Part shown: positions 10,401 to 17,875 of the stretch, piece after piece
How the letters are laid out: each line of letters begins with the position of its first letter
Numbering within the stretch: the stretch's first letter is position 1
IMG/VR virus record: IMGVR_UViG_3300037106_000048
Location: 1 to 64,000 of that record
Strand: one strand, 5' to 3'
Length of the DNA: 64,000 nt
DNA from: a virus
The notes under the pieces: model-generated
Seen by the model: only the letters and a program-made list of their open reading frames with translations
Databases searched by the model: none
What the model was told of the DNA's origin: nothing
Translations under genes and position numbers: made by a program

Positions 10401-12541
10401 ACTGAACATAAAGTACCTCTCGTCTTAACAATTGCTAAACCAGTACCAATCGCATCATTTGAACTTAATTTTATTCTTAAATCAGCAGCATTAGCATTAT
10501 TGGAATCCATTTCAATAAGACTCTGACTACCAACAGCAACATCAAGAAAATTTGCTTCATTGATTTGAAATTTATTTAGTCTTGTTATTACGCCACCACC
10601 AATATTTACACGACCTAAACTATCAACATACATATGTGGAACAGTATCATTTGGTGAAGACATTATTGCAAATCTATAATTACCACCACGAGCAAAACTA
10701 TTTGCAATAGGAGCAATGATTGGATTTGTTGTTGTTCTTATTCGTATCCAATATAAATAATTTTCATCTCCCGGTAAGTCAGACAAATCATCTTGAATCC
10801 AATTTGTCATTAATGTACTATCCCATGATAATGAACCACTTTGTGTTAAATTTTTTGTACAATCTATATAATTATTATTAAAATTATTAATATCAACCCA
10901 CATACTACCTGTCCAATATTCTGTAACTAAAATAATACCTGAAGCAATATTTAACATATTTACATAGATACTATCTATTTTAACTTGTGTTCCAAAATAA
11001 ATAGCATTAACAGTAGTACCAGAATTAAATATAATAACATCACCACCTAAAGTACTACTATTTGCTTCTGCAGTTATATTATTATAAATAATAGGATTTG
11101 CAGTATAATCTAATGTTTGTTGAACATCAGTAAAACCAACAGTTGATACAACAAAATTTCCAATTGGTAATTGTCCAAAAGCGGCAAAAATAAATGTTGT
11201 TCCTAAACCATGTCCAGTAATATTTTTAAATTGAACTGTAATACCAGCATAAATTAATGTTGCACCAGTTGTACAACCGCTACTTATTGACCAAGCACTA
11301 AAAGTTTGTCCTTGGTCAATACTTATTTTCCATCTAAAAGTATCTGTTGTACCAGTAATACTATCAATTTCAAACTCAAAAATACTTATATAATTTCGAG
11401 TATATATTCCACCAATCGATATATCATTTGGACCACCTATTACTAATGCAGCATGACTATTCATAATATTACTTGGGCTATTGACACCAAATCTACCAGT
11501 TTCTGAAATCACTATTGGACTATTATTATCGTCAATATTATAAAGATACCAAAATTTTGCATTTTCATCTCTATAAGTTTCTGCAAGCCATTTAGCAACG
11601 CCATTTTCTGCCCATTGAACATTTTTATCAACATCTAAAGAACCGTCTATAATAAGCGCATTAGTTTCAGTACCAATTAAATCACCAATAGTATCTATTC
11701 CATATGCATGTACAAGACCTTTTGGTGTTATTGTTCCAAAACCAGTTAATCCACTTATTGTATTTATTGTAATAATTGGCGTTATACCATCTGCTTTATT
11801 AATTGTAATGGCAGATACTGTGTCACCAGTTGGTCTAATTTTACTTGAAACTAAACCCCCATTAAAACTACTTTCAATATTTGTACTAGCATTAATTTCA
11901 GTAACTTGTTGCAAACCTGTTGAACCAGTATAATTATTAATTTGAGTCTTATTGTAATAATTTGTAGGTAATGTAGTACCAGTAAAGTTATTAAAATTAA
12001 TTATATTTAATTTAGTTCCAATTAATGTATTTGTTTTACCAGTATAGCTATTAATTTGTGCTTTATTATAATAAAATGTTGGTAATGTAGTACCCGTAAA
12101 GTTATTAAAAACACTGACATCTACTTTAGTATTTAAATCAGTAAGATACGCTAAAGTACCATCCGAATTTTGAATAGTTAAATTTCTAAAATTATTTGTA
12201 CTAATACCTGATGTAATAAACATTACACCTTTAGCATTATCTACACTATCATATATTTGAAAATTATTTGATTTAAAATAATCAGGTGTATCACCAAGAA
12301 ATTTCCAACTACTACCATTACTAAAATAAAATCCAGATGATTTTCTATTAGCAACATAAGTGCCACTACCACTTCTAACAACATAAATTTTACCACTTGA
12401 CGTACCTGCAGCAGGTAAATCTGTATATAAATTTACTTGTGGATATGTTGAACCTGTTGTTGGTGTACTTCCGCTACCACTGAAATTACCATTAAATAAA
12501 AATATGTTTCCAGATAACAAATCTACTGTGAAAGTTGCCAT
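7418..12541 (-). CDS. Giant modular tail fibre protein
   Basis: A 1707-residue fibre. The N-terminus (MATFTVDLLSGNIFLFNG) is followed by a domain with T-D-L-P-A and N-G-S-S-W-K, then long Asn/Thr/Ser/Gly-rich stretches with many YTG and SGYTG units. A tail-fibre domain shared with the 17876-20110 fibre has V-L-V-K-N-Q and S-D-F-N-G. Two copies of a D-H-x-H-P-S-D motif (KQDHTHPSD, RQDHVHPSD) occur near the C-terminus; His pairs like these can bind metal in fibre trimers. Cys-rich VCSPIVCGTSC units recur four times. The longer reading frame to 12691 is rejected because it overlaps the upstream gene and a late motif sits just before 12541. Confidence 0.85.
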   Translation of the reverse strand: MATFTVDLLSGNIFLFNGNFSGSGSTPTTGSTYPQVNLYTDLPAAGTSSGKIYVVRSGSGTYVANRKSSGFYFSNGSSWKFLGDTPDYFKSNNFQIYDSVDNAKGVMFITSGISTNNFRNLTIQNSDGTLAYLTDLNTKVDVSVFNNFTGTTLPTFYYNKAQINSYTGKTNTLIGTKLNIINFNNFTGTTLPTNYYNKTQINNYTGSTGLQQVTEINASTNIESSFNGGLVSSKIRPTGDTVSAITINKADGITPIITINTISGLTGFGTITPKGLVHAYGIDTIGDLIGTETNALIIDGSLDVDKNVQWAENGVAKWLAETYRDENAKFWYLYNIDDNNSPIVISETGRFGVNSPSNIMNSHAALVIGGPNDISIGGIYTRNYISIFEFEIDSITGTTDTFRWKISIDQGQTFSAWSISSGCTTGATLIYAGITVQFKNITGHGLGTTFIFAAFGQLPIGNFVVSTVGFTDVQQTLDYTANPIIYNNITAEANSSTLGGDVIIFNSGTTVNAIYFGTQVKIDSIYVNMLNIASGIILVTEYWTGSMWVDINNFNNNYIDCTKNLTQSGSLSWDSTLMTNWIQDDLSDLPGDENYLYWIRIRTTTNPIIAPIANSFARGGNYRFAIMSSPNDTVPHMYVDSLGRVNIGGGVITRLNKFQINEANFLDVAVGSQSLIEMDSNNANAADLRIKLSSNDAIGTGLAIVKTRGTLCSVCGVQNGDEIGHVWFRARIANTGATVNSIISQYTGNGLLGSYNGDILFNTATNSVPTEKVRITAVGNTGFGIVPTAVIHLKAGTITNAPLKFTSGSLLSSPEVGAVEFDGYNFYFTITGSTIRKTFSSLESPIFTGNPELPVSTCLNNINLCNFILNSGGTNNNTLFKTCDFNAYTGSTQPAIVKVITGATNGICKYDNHNICLGGILTAPIIICGNQDFCLQSRRINIASSCGAQIYDKNGCGMEFYSSGGTISIKGMTSDGTEAIRFQLSNTQVTITDSRAIPRGFEYNNDYSSTFSSNSLVSRAYVDTVATGLQVHAAVEVATTGPVTLSGLTIIGGVQLTIGMRVLVKNQASGATNGVYTASTTNWGRASDFNGSVFGDVVSGAYMSVISGATNKNTSWILTTPNPIYIGITPLTFVLFNSTQGTVSGNGICVTSVGGNYNIAVKLASNSSLCSDVSGLYVNSAIAGIGLQYSTGVINLNGSSLAGNSICWSGNSFNVNVNSGTLSTTLTSKLNTSIYQTYTGTTAPATYASKSFVSGYTGITAPNTFASKSFVSGYTGTTNAILNKKANISGVTFTGVVNVCTPATNDNSNCVINSAWYIGQCATAMPLMDGTATVGTSTLWAKQDHTHPSDTSKLFTSGGTMSGTLKGTIITGSTRVCSPIVCGTSCVQTALLCSTGTVKGTIITGSTRVCSPIVCGTSCVSGAIISGSTCMITSVIRIKTGAGIGKVLTSAADGTGCWCNQAASVPFCWVGTTANGVGTYVNMSCICSQPNMTFNGSTLSVTGNINASTYICSPIITGSTRVCSPIVCGTSCIKSPLISGGTSAFAPTPAVNNNSTCIATTAWYIKQGSTALPLMDSTATSGSSTYWSRQDHVHPSDTNKISLISYSGYTPGTGATVTIDARVMNHQITMPAGNITIAVSNATNGLKFFVHITQDGVGGRTVTWFSTIRWAGGTAPILTTTASKRDVLGFFSTSSNTYDGYLVGLNI
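8283..8448 (-). repeat. Direct repeat inside fibre gene, period 99 bp
   Basis: Bases 8283-8349 and 8382-8448 are identical over 67 nt. The 33-codon period encodes the Cys-rich GTIITGSTRVCSPIVCG unit twice. Near-copies lie at about 7935-8010. Identical DNA implies a recent duplication or a recombination hot spot within the fibre. Confidence 0.9.
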
Positions 12542-12556
12542 TATAATATCTTTTTT

Positions 12557-12565
12557 ATAAATACT
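12557..12565 (-). promoter_or_regulatory. AGTATTTAT candidate late-promoter motif (giant fibre)
   Basis: Exact motif 15 nt upstream of the ATG at 12541. Its position supports the shorter fibre start. Confidence 0.5.
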
Positions 12566-12629
12566 AAATAGATTTAAATTGGCTTTTGTTTTTGCCAAAA
12601 TAAAAATGATTATTGTATTATATATAATC

Positions 12630-12878
12630 TTATGCCGAATATGTGAAACCAAATCTACAATCCCAAGCAAAACCAAATTCTTGAGAACCATTTGGAAAAC
12701 CTATGCTCCATTCACTACCTGATTTACAAATTCTTTTTATTTTCCAAGTATCTTTACTTATGTCTTTACTATTTGCTGAAACACCAATATAAATTTCATT
12801 TGATGATACTTCATCAATCAACATTGGTGATTCAATATTAGAAGGTAATTGAATGCTAAAATCTAATCCTTGTGCCAT
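12630..12878 (-). CDS. Small virion-associated hypothetical protein
   Basis: An 82-residue protein I cannot assign. The C-terminal half has a W-K-I-K-R-I-C strand, W-S-I-G-F-P-N-G-S and F-A-W-D-C-R-F-G-F-T-Y, an aromatic pattern seen in small conserved proteins beside phage tail-fibre genes. A late motif lies 14 nt upstream. It sits between the glycosyltransferase and the giant fibre, so a fibre or tail accessory role is likely but unproven. Confidence 0.6.
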   Translation of the reverse strand: MAQGLDFSIQLPSNIESPMLIDEVSSNEIYIGVSANSKDISKDTWKIKRICKSGSEWSIGFPNGSQEFGFAWDCRFGFTYSA

Positions 12879-12892
12879 AATTTTATTTTAAT

Positions 12893-12901
12893 ATAAATAC
12901 T
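12893..12901 (-). promoter_or_regulatory. AGTATTTAT candidate late-promoter motif
   Basis: Exact motif 14 nt upstream of the 82-residue gene start at 12878. Confidence 0.5.
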
Positions 12902-12931
12902 TGAATTGTTACAACAAAATTCAATTCTAAT

Positions 12932-13843
12932 TTACTTTTGTTTATTAACTGCTTCAATAATTTTATTTATATCTAATACATTTACCGTATCATAAGGAAA
13001 CTGCTGTATCTGTCCTGCGATATCGAATTGGTCAAGATAACTAAATTTATTTAATTCTCTTACATAATTTGCACTTGGTATAACATTAATGTTTTCAGCA
13101 TAACCAAAAACTTCTGGTTTATTTCCAATCCATACAACAGTACTTTGTAAATCCAAAGCTGCTGCTACATGCTGAGCAAAACTATCGATAAATAATCTTT
13201 TAGTACTTAATGGAAATACTGCATATAATTCTCTATGTGGTAAATTAAGTTGTTCCACTCCTTGAAGAACTGGTTGTTCTGGAGATTTAATATGTAAAAT
13301 CCTATATGATTTATTGAAATAATTTACAAGTTTTTGAGCAATTTCAATTGGCATATCTCTATACCAAGATTTTTTTGAATATTGTCCTTGTGGAGAACCA
13401 CCATGTGTTTGTAATAACATAATTGGTCTATTATCCGGTTTTATTTTATCTTTAGCAATTTCAATTTCTCTTGGATTTAAATATATTTTTGGTTTATATC
13501 CATCATAAGGAATATTAAACATATCACACCAAGATTGTGTAAGATGTTTTCTTTGAAGAATATGGTCTTCACTATGATAAACTTCATGTCTGAAAATTTT
13601 AGTTGTTGGTCGAATAAAATCTGAAAAAAAGTACTGCATTTGACCAAAAGTATAAAATCTAAAAACGTCTGGATTATAAAAATAAGGTCCGTCCCATGCA
13701 CAAACAACCACAATTTTATATTCAGGATATGCTTTTTTTATTGCTCTTATTAAAGCACTAGACATTATACATTTACCATGACCACCTTCAACATGTACAA
13801 TTGCAAATTTATCATCATCTTTTATTTTGTCATCTATTATCAT
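12932..13843 (-). CDS. GT9-like glycosyltransferase (heptosyltransferase family)
   Basis: A 303-residue enzyme of the ADP-heptose:LPS heptosyltransferase type. It has a GGHGKCIMSSALIRAIKKAYPE opening equivalent to the family's G-x-G-D-x-x-x-x-S-P-L-x-R-x-L, a central MLLQTHGGSPQG strand-loop at the start of the second Rossmann domain, and a late RLFIDSFAQHVAAALDLQSTVVWIG segment matching the family's D-S-x-x-x-H-x-A-x-A sugar-nucleotide loop. It lies inside the tail-fibre block, away from the main glycan operon, suggesting that it may modify fibres. The acceptor is unknown. Confidence 0.75.
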   Translation of the reverse strand: MIIDDKIKDDDKFAIVHVEGGHGKCIMSSALIRAIKKAYPEYKIVVVCAWDGPYFYNPDVFRFYTFGQMQYFFSDFIRPTTKIFRHEVYHSEDHILQRKHLTQSWCDMFNIPYDGYKPKIYLNPREIEIAKDKIKPDNRPIMLLQTHGGSPQGQYSKKSWYRDMPIEIAQKLVNYFNKSYRILHIKSPEQPVLQGVEQLNLPHRELYAVFPLSTKRLFIDSFAQHVAAALDLQSTVVWIGNKPEVFGYAENINVIPSANYVRELNKFSYLDQFDIAGQIQQFPYDTVNVLDINKIIEAVNKQK

Positions 13844-13888
13844 AAATTTTCTTATTTATCATACTATTATAATTTTTTATAATATTTT

Positions 13889-13897
13889 ATAAATACT
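13889..13897 (-). promoter_or_regulatory. AGTATTTAT candidate late-promoter motif (GT9 gene)
   Basis: Exact motif in the 93-nt gap between the repeat fibre and the GT9 gene, 45 nt from the start at 13843. This is further away than at other sites, so it is less certain. Confidence 0.35.
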
Positions 13898-13936
13898 AAA
13901 ATATTTATAAAAAGTTAATAATATTAAAAATATTTT

Positions 13937-16687
13937 TTATGGATTATCTAATTGTTTCCAACCACCACCATTATAGAAATATAAATGATTATCTGTGCAA
14001 CAAGTAAATATTGTACCTAGTGTTGGATTTGCTGGTGTTGTTGTTGGTGTTAAATTTAATATGTTATTTATTGTAACAGTACAACCAGTAACATTACCAC
14101 AAATTATATTACCTATGGAAATTGAACAATTAATTGTTGATATACCACCAAGCATTGCTATTGAACAATCGCTACATGAAATACTATCACAACCAATTGC
14201 TACTGAATATTTACCACACGTACGACTATCAGCCATTGCTACTGAATAACAACCATCTGCTTGACCACCAGCCATTGCTACAGAACTATAACCACCTGCA
14301 ACACCACTTGCCATTCCTACTGAATATGTTGCACTACCATATGTACTACTACCAGCTATTGCTATTGAACAAATACTACATGCAATACTATCAATCATTG
14401 CTATTGAACCACAACAATATGTAATGCTACCCACACCAATCGCTACAGAACAAGTTGCACCAGTATCAGTATAACCATTAATCATTGCCACTGAATTACA
14501 ACCAAATGTAGTTCCACCAATCATTGCTATTGAATTTATTGCTCCAGTTTGTGTTGTTCCATTAATCATTGCCACTGAATTACAACCAAATGTAGTTCCA
14601 CCAATCATTGCTATTGAACAATCGCTACAAACAATTCCATTAATCATTCCCACTGAATTAATTCCATATGTTTGACTACAAACCATTGCTACTGAAAAAC
14701 AACCAACTGCATGAGCACAAACCATTCCTACTGAAAAACAATTATTTGCTTGACCACCAGCCATTGCTACTGAATATGTTGCACCGCTTTGCGTTGCACC
14801 TAAAGCCATTGCTACTGAATTAATTCCGTTTGTTTGACCACCAGCCATTGCTACGGATTCATCACTAAAAGTAACACTTTCAGTATTCATTGCAATTGAG
14901 TTAATTCCGTTTGTGTAACCACAAGCCATTGCAACTGAATTAATTCCGTTTGTGCAACCACAAGCCATTGCAACTGAATTACAACAATTTGAAATACTAC
15001 CATTCATTGCTACTGAACATTCAGCACAAGTTAAACCACCAGTCATTGCTACTGAATTACAAGCCCAAGTACTACTATTAATACCAATTGCAATAGAACA
15101 ATCAGCACAAGTAATACCACCAAGCATTGCTACTGAATTAATACAATTTGTCTGACCACTAACCATTGCTACTGAATTAAAACCATTAGTAGTACCACCA
15201 GCCATTGCTACTGAAGAACAAGCATTAGTAAAACCATTAACCATTGCTACTGAATTATCACAAAATGTAATACCACCAGCCATTGCTACTGTATTACATC
15301 CAATACATGTAATACTATTACATCCAATAGCTACTGAATTACTACCAAAAGTAGTACCACCAGCCATTGCTACTGAAAAATAACCGCATGCTTGACCACA
15401 AGCCATTGCTACTGAACAATCAGAATATGTAATACCACAAACCATTGCTACTGAATTAAAACCACATACAGCAGTTCCACTAGCCATTGCTACTGAATTT
15501 GTTGCACCACTACAAGTAATACCACCAGCCATTGCTATTGAATTAATACCATATGTAGTTCCATCATTCATTGCTATTGAACAATCTCCATATGCTTCTC
15601 CAATCATTGATATTGAACAACAACCATGTGTTGCACCAATCATTGCTACTGACATACAACCAAATGCAGCACCACTAGCCATTGCTACTGAATTTGTTGC
15701 ACCAGTGTCTGTAAAACCATTAGCAATTGCCACTGAATTACAACCATGTGTTGCACCAACAGCCATTGCTACTGAATTACAACCATAAGTAATAGCATTA
15801 CCAATTGCTATTGAATTAATACCACAAGCAGTACCATTAGCCATTGCTATTGAATAATCAGCACAAGTATAACCACCAGCCATTGCTACAGAATTTGTTG
15901 CACCACTATAAGTAGTACTACCACCAGCCATTGCTACTGAACCACAACCTAATGCTTGACTTCCATTATTAATTTGTAATGCATCTATTGTGTGGCAATA
16001 AATTAAACCTGTACTACCACTTAATATATTATTTTTATTGAATATTATTTGTGTATCACTTGAACAAATATTAGTTCCACCAGTACTACCAGAAATTACA
16101 CTAATAACATAACCTTTGTCAACTAATGAACGATTAGTATAATTTACGCTATAATCACAATAATATTCAATACCTTTAAAACTACCAATATCGCTACAAA
16201 CTGTAATACCTGTTGGTATTATAGTTATTGCACTTCTTGAACCACTTCTTGCACCAATAAACACTTTATTATTACATGCTAAAATACAATCTCTTGTTAC
16301 AGAAAAATATCCACCATTAAAATTAGCAGGATTACCTTGACCAACAGTTAATGTTATTTGGGAATTAAGTGGTAATGATATTAATGTATCACCAGTTAAT
16401 ATACCACCTAACGATACTATATTACCATTTTTTGCTAAACCATTATTTGCACATAAAGTTGTACCACTGGCATTTTTAATTACCAAATTACCATCATTAG
16501 TACCTGTTTGATACCAATATTCAGTATTAAGTATATTTACTGTTAAACCACTATATCTTTGTGATTGAGGAATGTCAGCATTAACTGCTGCAACACTCAC
16601 ATATGGATAATTACAAGAATTTAAATATCTTGAATCAATTGGATTTCCAACATTAATCTTTAAATTATCATTTAATTGTATTGCCAT
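13937..16687 (-). CDS. Tail fibre with about 46 YadA-head-like repeats
   Basis: A 916-residue fibre. Residues 1-240 hold an attachment region (MAIQLNDNLKINVGNPIDSR) similar to the 20121-22088 fibre and a G-G-I-L-T-G domain. From about residue 242 to 860 there are about 46 units of 13-15 residues with the core S-V-A-M or S-I-A-I/M, then Gly/Thr-rich turns. This is the signature of the left-handed beta-roll head of YadA-type trimeric adhesins (S-x-A-x-G units). The residue before each Ser is mostly Asn, Cys or Tyr, which would form ladders. A short C-terminal domain ends in LYFYNGGGWKQL. It lacks a signal peptide and membrane anchor, as expected for a virion fibre. Confidence 0.85.
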   Translation of the reverse strand: MAIQLNDNLKINVGNPIDSRYLNSCNYPYVSVAAVNADIPQSQRYSGLTVNILNTEYWYQTGTNDGNLVIKNASGTTLCANNGLAKNGNIVSLGGILTGDTLISLPLNSQITLTVGQGNPANFNGGYFSVTRDCILACNNKVFIGARSGSRSAITIIPTGITVCSDIGSFKGIEYYCDYSVNYTNRSLVDKGYVISVISGSTGGTNICSSDTQIIFNKNNILSGSTGLIYCHTIDALQINNGSQALGCGSVAMAGGSTTYSGATNSVAMAGGYTCADYSIAMANGTACGINSIAIGNAITYGCNSVAMAVGATHGCNSVAIANGFTDTGATNSVAMASGAAFGCMSVAMIGATHGCCSISMIGEAYGDCSIAMNDGTTYGINSIAMAGGITCSGATNSVAMASGTAVCGFNSVAMVCGITYSDCSVAMACGQACGYFSVAMAGGTTFGSNSVAIGCNSITCIGCNTVAMAGGITFCDNSVAMVNGFTNACSSVAMAGGTTNGFNSVAMVSGQTNCINSVAMLGGITCADCSIAIGINSSTWACNSVAMTGGLTCAECSVAMNGSISNCCNSVAMACGCTNGINSVAMACGYTNGINSIAMNTESVTFSDESVAMAGGQTNGINSVAMALGATQSGATYSVAMAGGQANNCFSVGMVCAHAVGCFSVAMVCSQTYGINSVGMINGIVCSDCSIAMIGGTTFGCNSVAMINGTTQTGAINSIAMIGGTTFGCNSVAMINGYTDTGATCSVAIGVGSITYCCGSIAMIDSIACSICSIAIAGSSTYGSATYSVGMASGVAGGYSSVAMAGGQADGCYSVAMADSRTCGKYSVAIGCDSISCSDCSIAMLGGISTINCSISIGNIICGNVTGCTVTINNILNLTPTTTPANPTLGTIFTCCTDNHLYFYNGGGWKQLDNP
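14117..15960 (-). repeat. Tandem coding repeats of the YadA-like fibre
   Basis: About 46 degenerate tandem units averaging 40 nt, each containing a variant of ATTCAGTAGCAATGG on the minus strand. Codon-level periodicity and an uninterrupted reading frame show that they are protein repeats. Some neighbours are almost identical (for example around 14494-14605), consistent with repeat expansion. Confidence 0.85.
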
Positions 16688-16706
16688 TTTTTTATATTTT
16701 TATTTA

Positions 16707-17783
16707 TTAACTTATTAACATTGATGATGTTACACATGTTTGTTTATTACTAATATAAACTTTATAACTTTGTCCTGACCAACAAACTGTTGTAACACTA
16801 GTTATATTAGATGATGGAAATAAATTACATGCAGGACTAATACCGCCACCAATAGAACCATTATTAAGTGCAGTTATACACCAACATGTTTTATCTGTAT
16901 TTGATGCTGGATATGCAAACCACAAATAATCATCACTACCACTATTAAAATTAATACTAATAGAACTTGATGAACTTGCAACAATTTTAGTTCCACCACC
17001 TACCATAGCACTTGTTGCTGTTGGACGATTTGCTCCCGCAGCACCGGGACAAGTACATTTACCCCAAAAATATGGATAAATACCTGTTAATGATGCTGTT
17101 TGTTGTGTTGTATCACCAGCAGAAAGAGGTGAACCATAATTACCACCTGCACTATTTTTTGGCTGAACACCAGCACAATATGTTACACATGAACACCATG
17201 TTTGTGTACCCGCAGAAATAACATAAGAAGCAGCACATTTAGTTACACTTAATGCAGTGCATGCATAATTTCCAGTAACACCAACACCATTATATTTATA
17301 ACAACATGCACCATTACTTATTTTATTACATGTTGCTGTATATTGTGGATTAATACATCCTTGATTTAATGTAGTTATTACGCATAATGTTGAAATACTA
17401 CAACCAACTTCAAAAGTTCCTGAAGGATTTAAAGAAATTGAACTTGATGGATTAGTTAAAACTGGATTTAAAGTAGGAACTAATATTTCTTTTAGTATTT
17501 CGTTTGATGTTTTACCAGTTAAAATTGTTCCAACATCAATACCACCGACACATACTGAAGTAGGACTTGCTAATTTATAAACAGTACTACCAGTAGCACC
17601 ACTTGCTTGAAGGTCGACATATCTTTTATCAACAACTTGTGTATTTCCAGTAAAATCAGGATGTATTTGATATCTTAAATCACCAACTGTTGCAACTTGA
17701 GTTTTACCACTTAATACTAATGAACTATTTTGAGTTTGTTCAACATGTTGATTTGTTAATTTAATTTTTGTATTAAATGCCAT
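16707..17783 (-). CDS. Cysteine-rich tail fibre protein, paralogue A1
   Basis: A 358-residue member of a local paralogous family. The N-terminus (MAFNTKIKLTNQHVEQTQ) is followed by an L-x-L-S-G-K-T-Q-V-A-T-V linker. From about residue 95 it carries the shared C-terminal module: V-G-G-I-D-V-G-T-I-L-T-G-x-T, N-E-I-L-x-E-I-L-V-P, P-S-S-S-I-S-L, F-E-V-G-C-S-I, G-C-I-N-P-Q-Y, and a final CWSGQSYKVYISN. The same module ends the 20121-22088 and 22091-23206 proteins. Cysteines are unusually frequent for a virion fibre. It lies between two other fibre genes on the same strand. The function beyond fibre or adhesin is unknown. Confidence 0.7.
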   Translation of the reverse strand: MAFNTKIKLTNQHVEQTQNSSLVLSGKTQVATVGDLRYQIHPDFTGNTQVVDKRYVDLQASGATGSTVYKLASPTSVCVGGIDVGTILTGKTSNEILKEILVPTLNPVLTNPSSSISLNPSGTFEVGCSISTLCVITTLNQGCINPQYTATCNKISNGACCYKYNGVGVTGNYACTALSVTKCAASYVISAGTQTWCSCVTYCAGVQPKNSAGGNYGSPLSAGDTTQQTASLTGIYPYFWGKCTCPGAAGANRPTATSAMVGGGTKIVASSSSSISINFNSGSDDYLWFAYPASNTDKTCWCITALNNGSIGGGISPACNLFPSSNITSVTTVCWSGQSYKVYISNKQTCVTSSMLIS

Positions 17784-17875
17784 AATTTTATTTATTATAT
17801 ATTATAATTTTATTTTTCTTTTAATAATAAATAGTTTTTTTATTCTTAATTATTTAACTATTTAAATATTATTCG

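Noticed and set aside
12542-12691. Fifty extra N-terminal codons for the giant fibre
   Set aside because: They overlap the 82-residue upstream gene, translate to an unlikely hydrophobic sequence, and the late motif lies just before the ATG at 12541.
13995-15155. Several plus-strand reading frames across the YadA-like fibre
   Set aside because: They are antisense shadows of the codon-biased repeats on the minus strand and show no start signals or family features.
14117-15960. Regular 40-nt spaced repeats that look like a CRISPR array
   Set aside because: Units are degenerate, spacers are not unique, the reading frame stays open for 916 codons and the translated units are beta-roll repeats.
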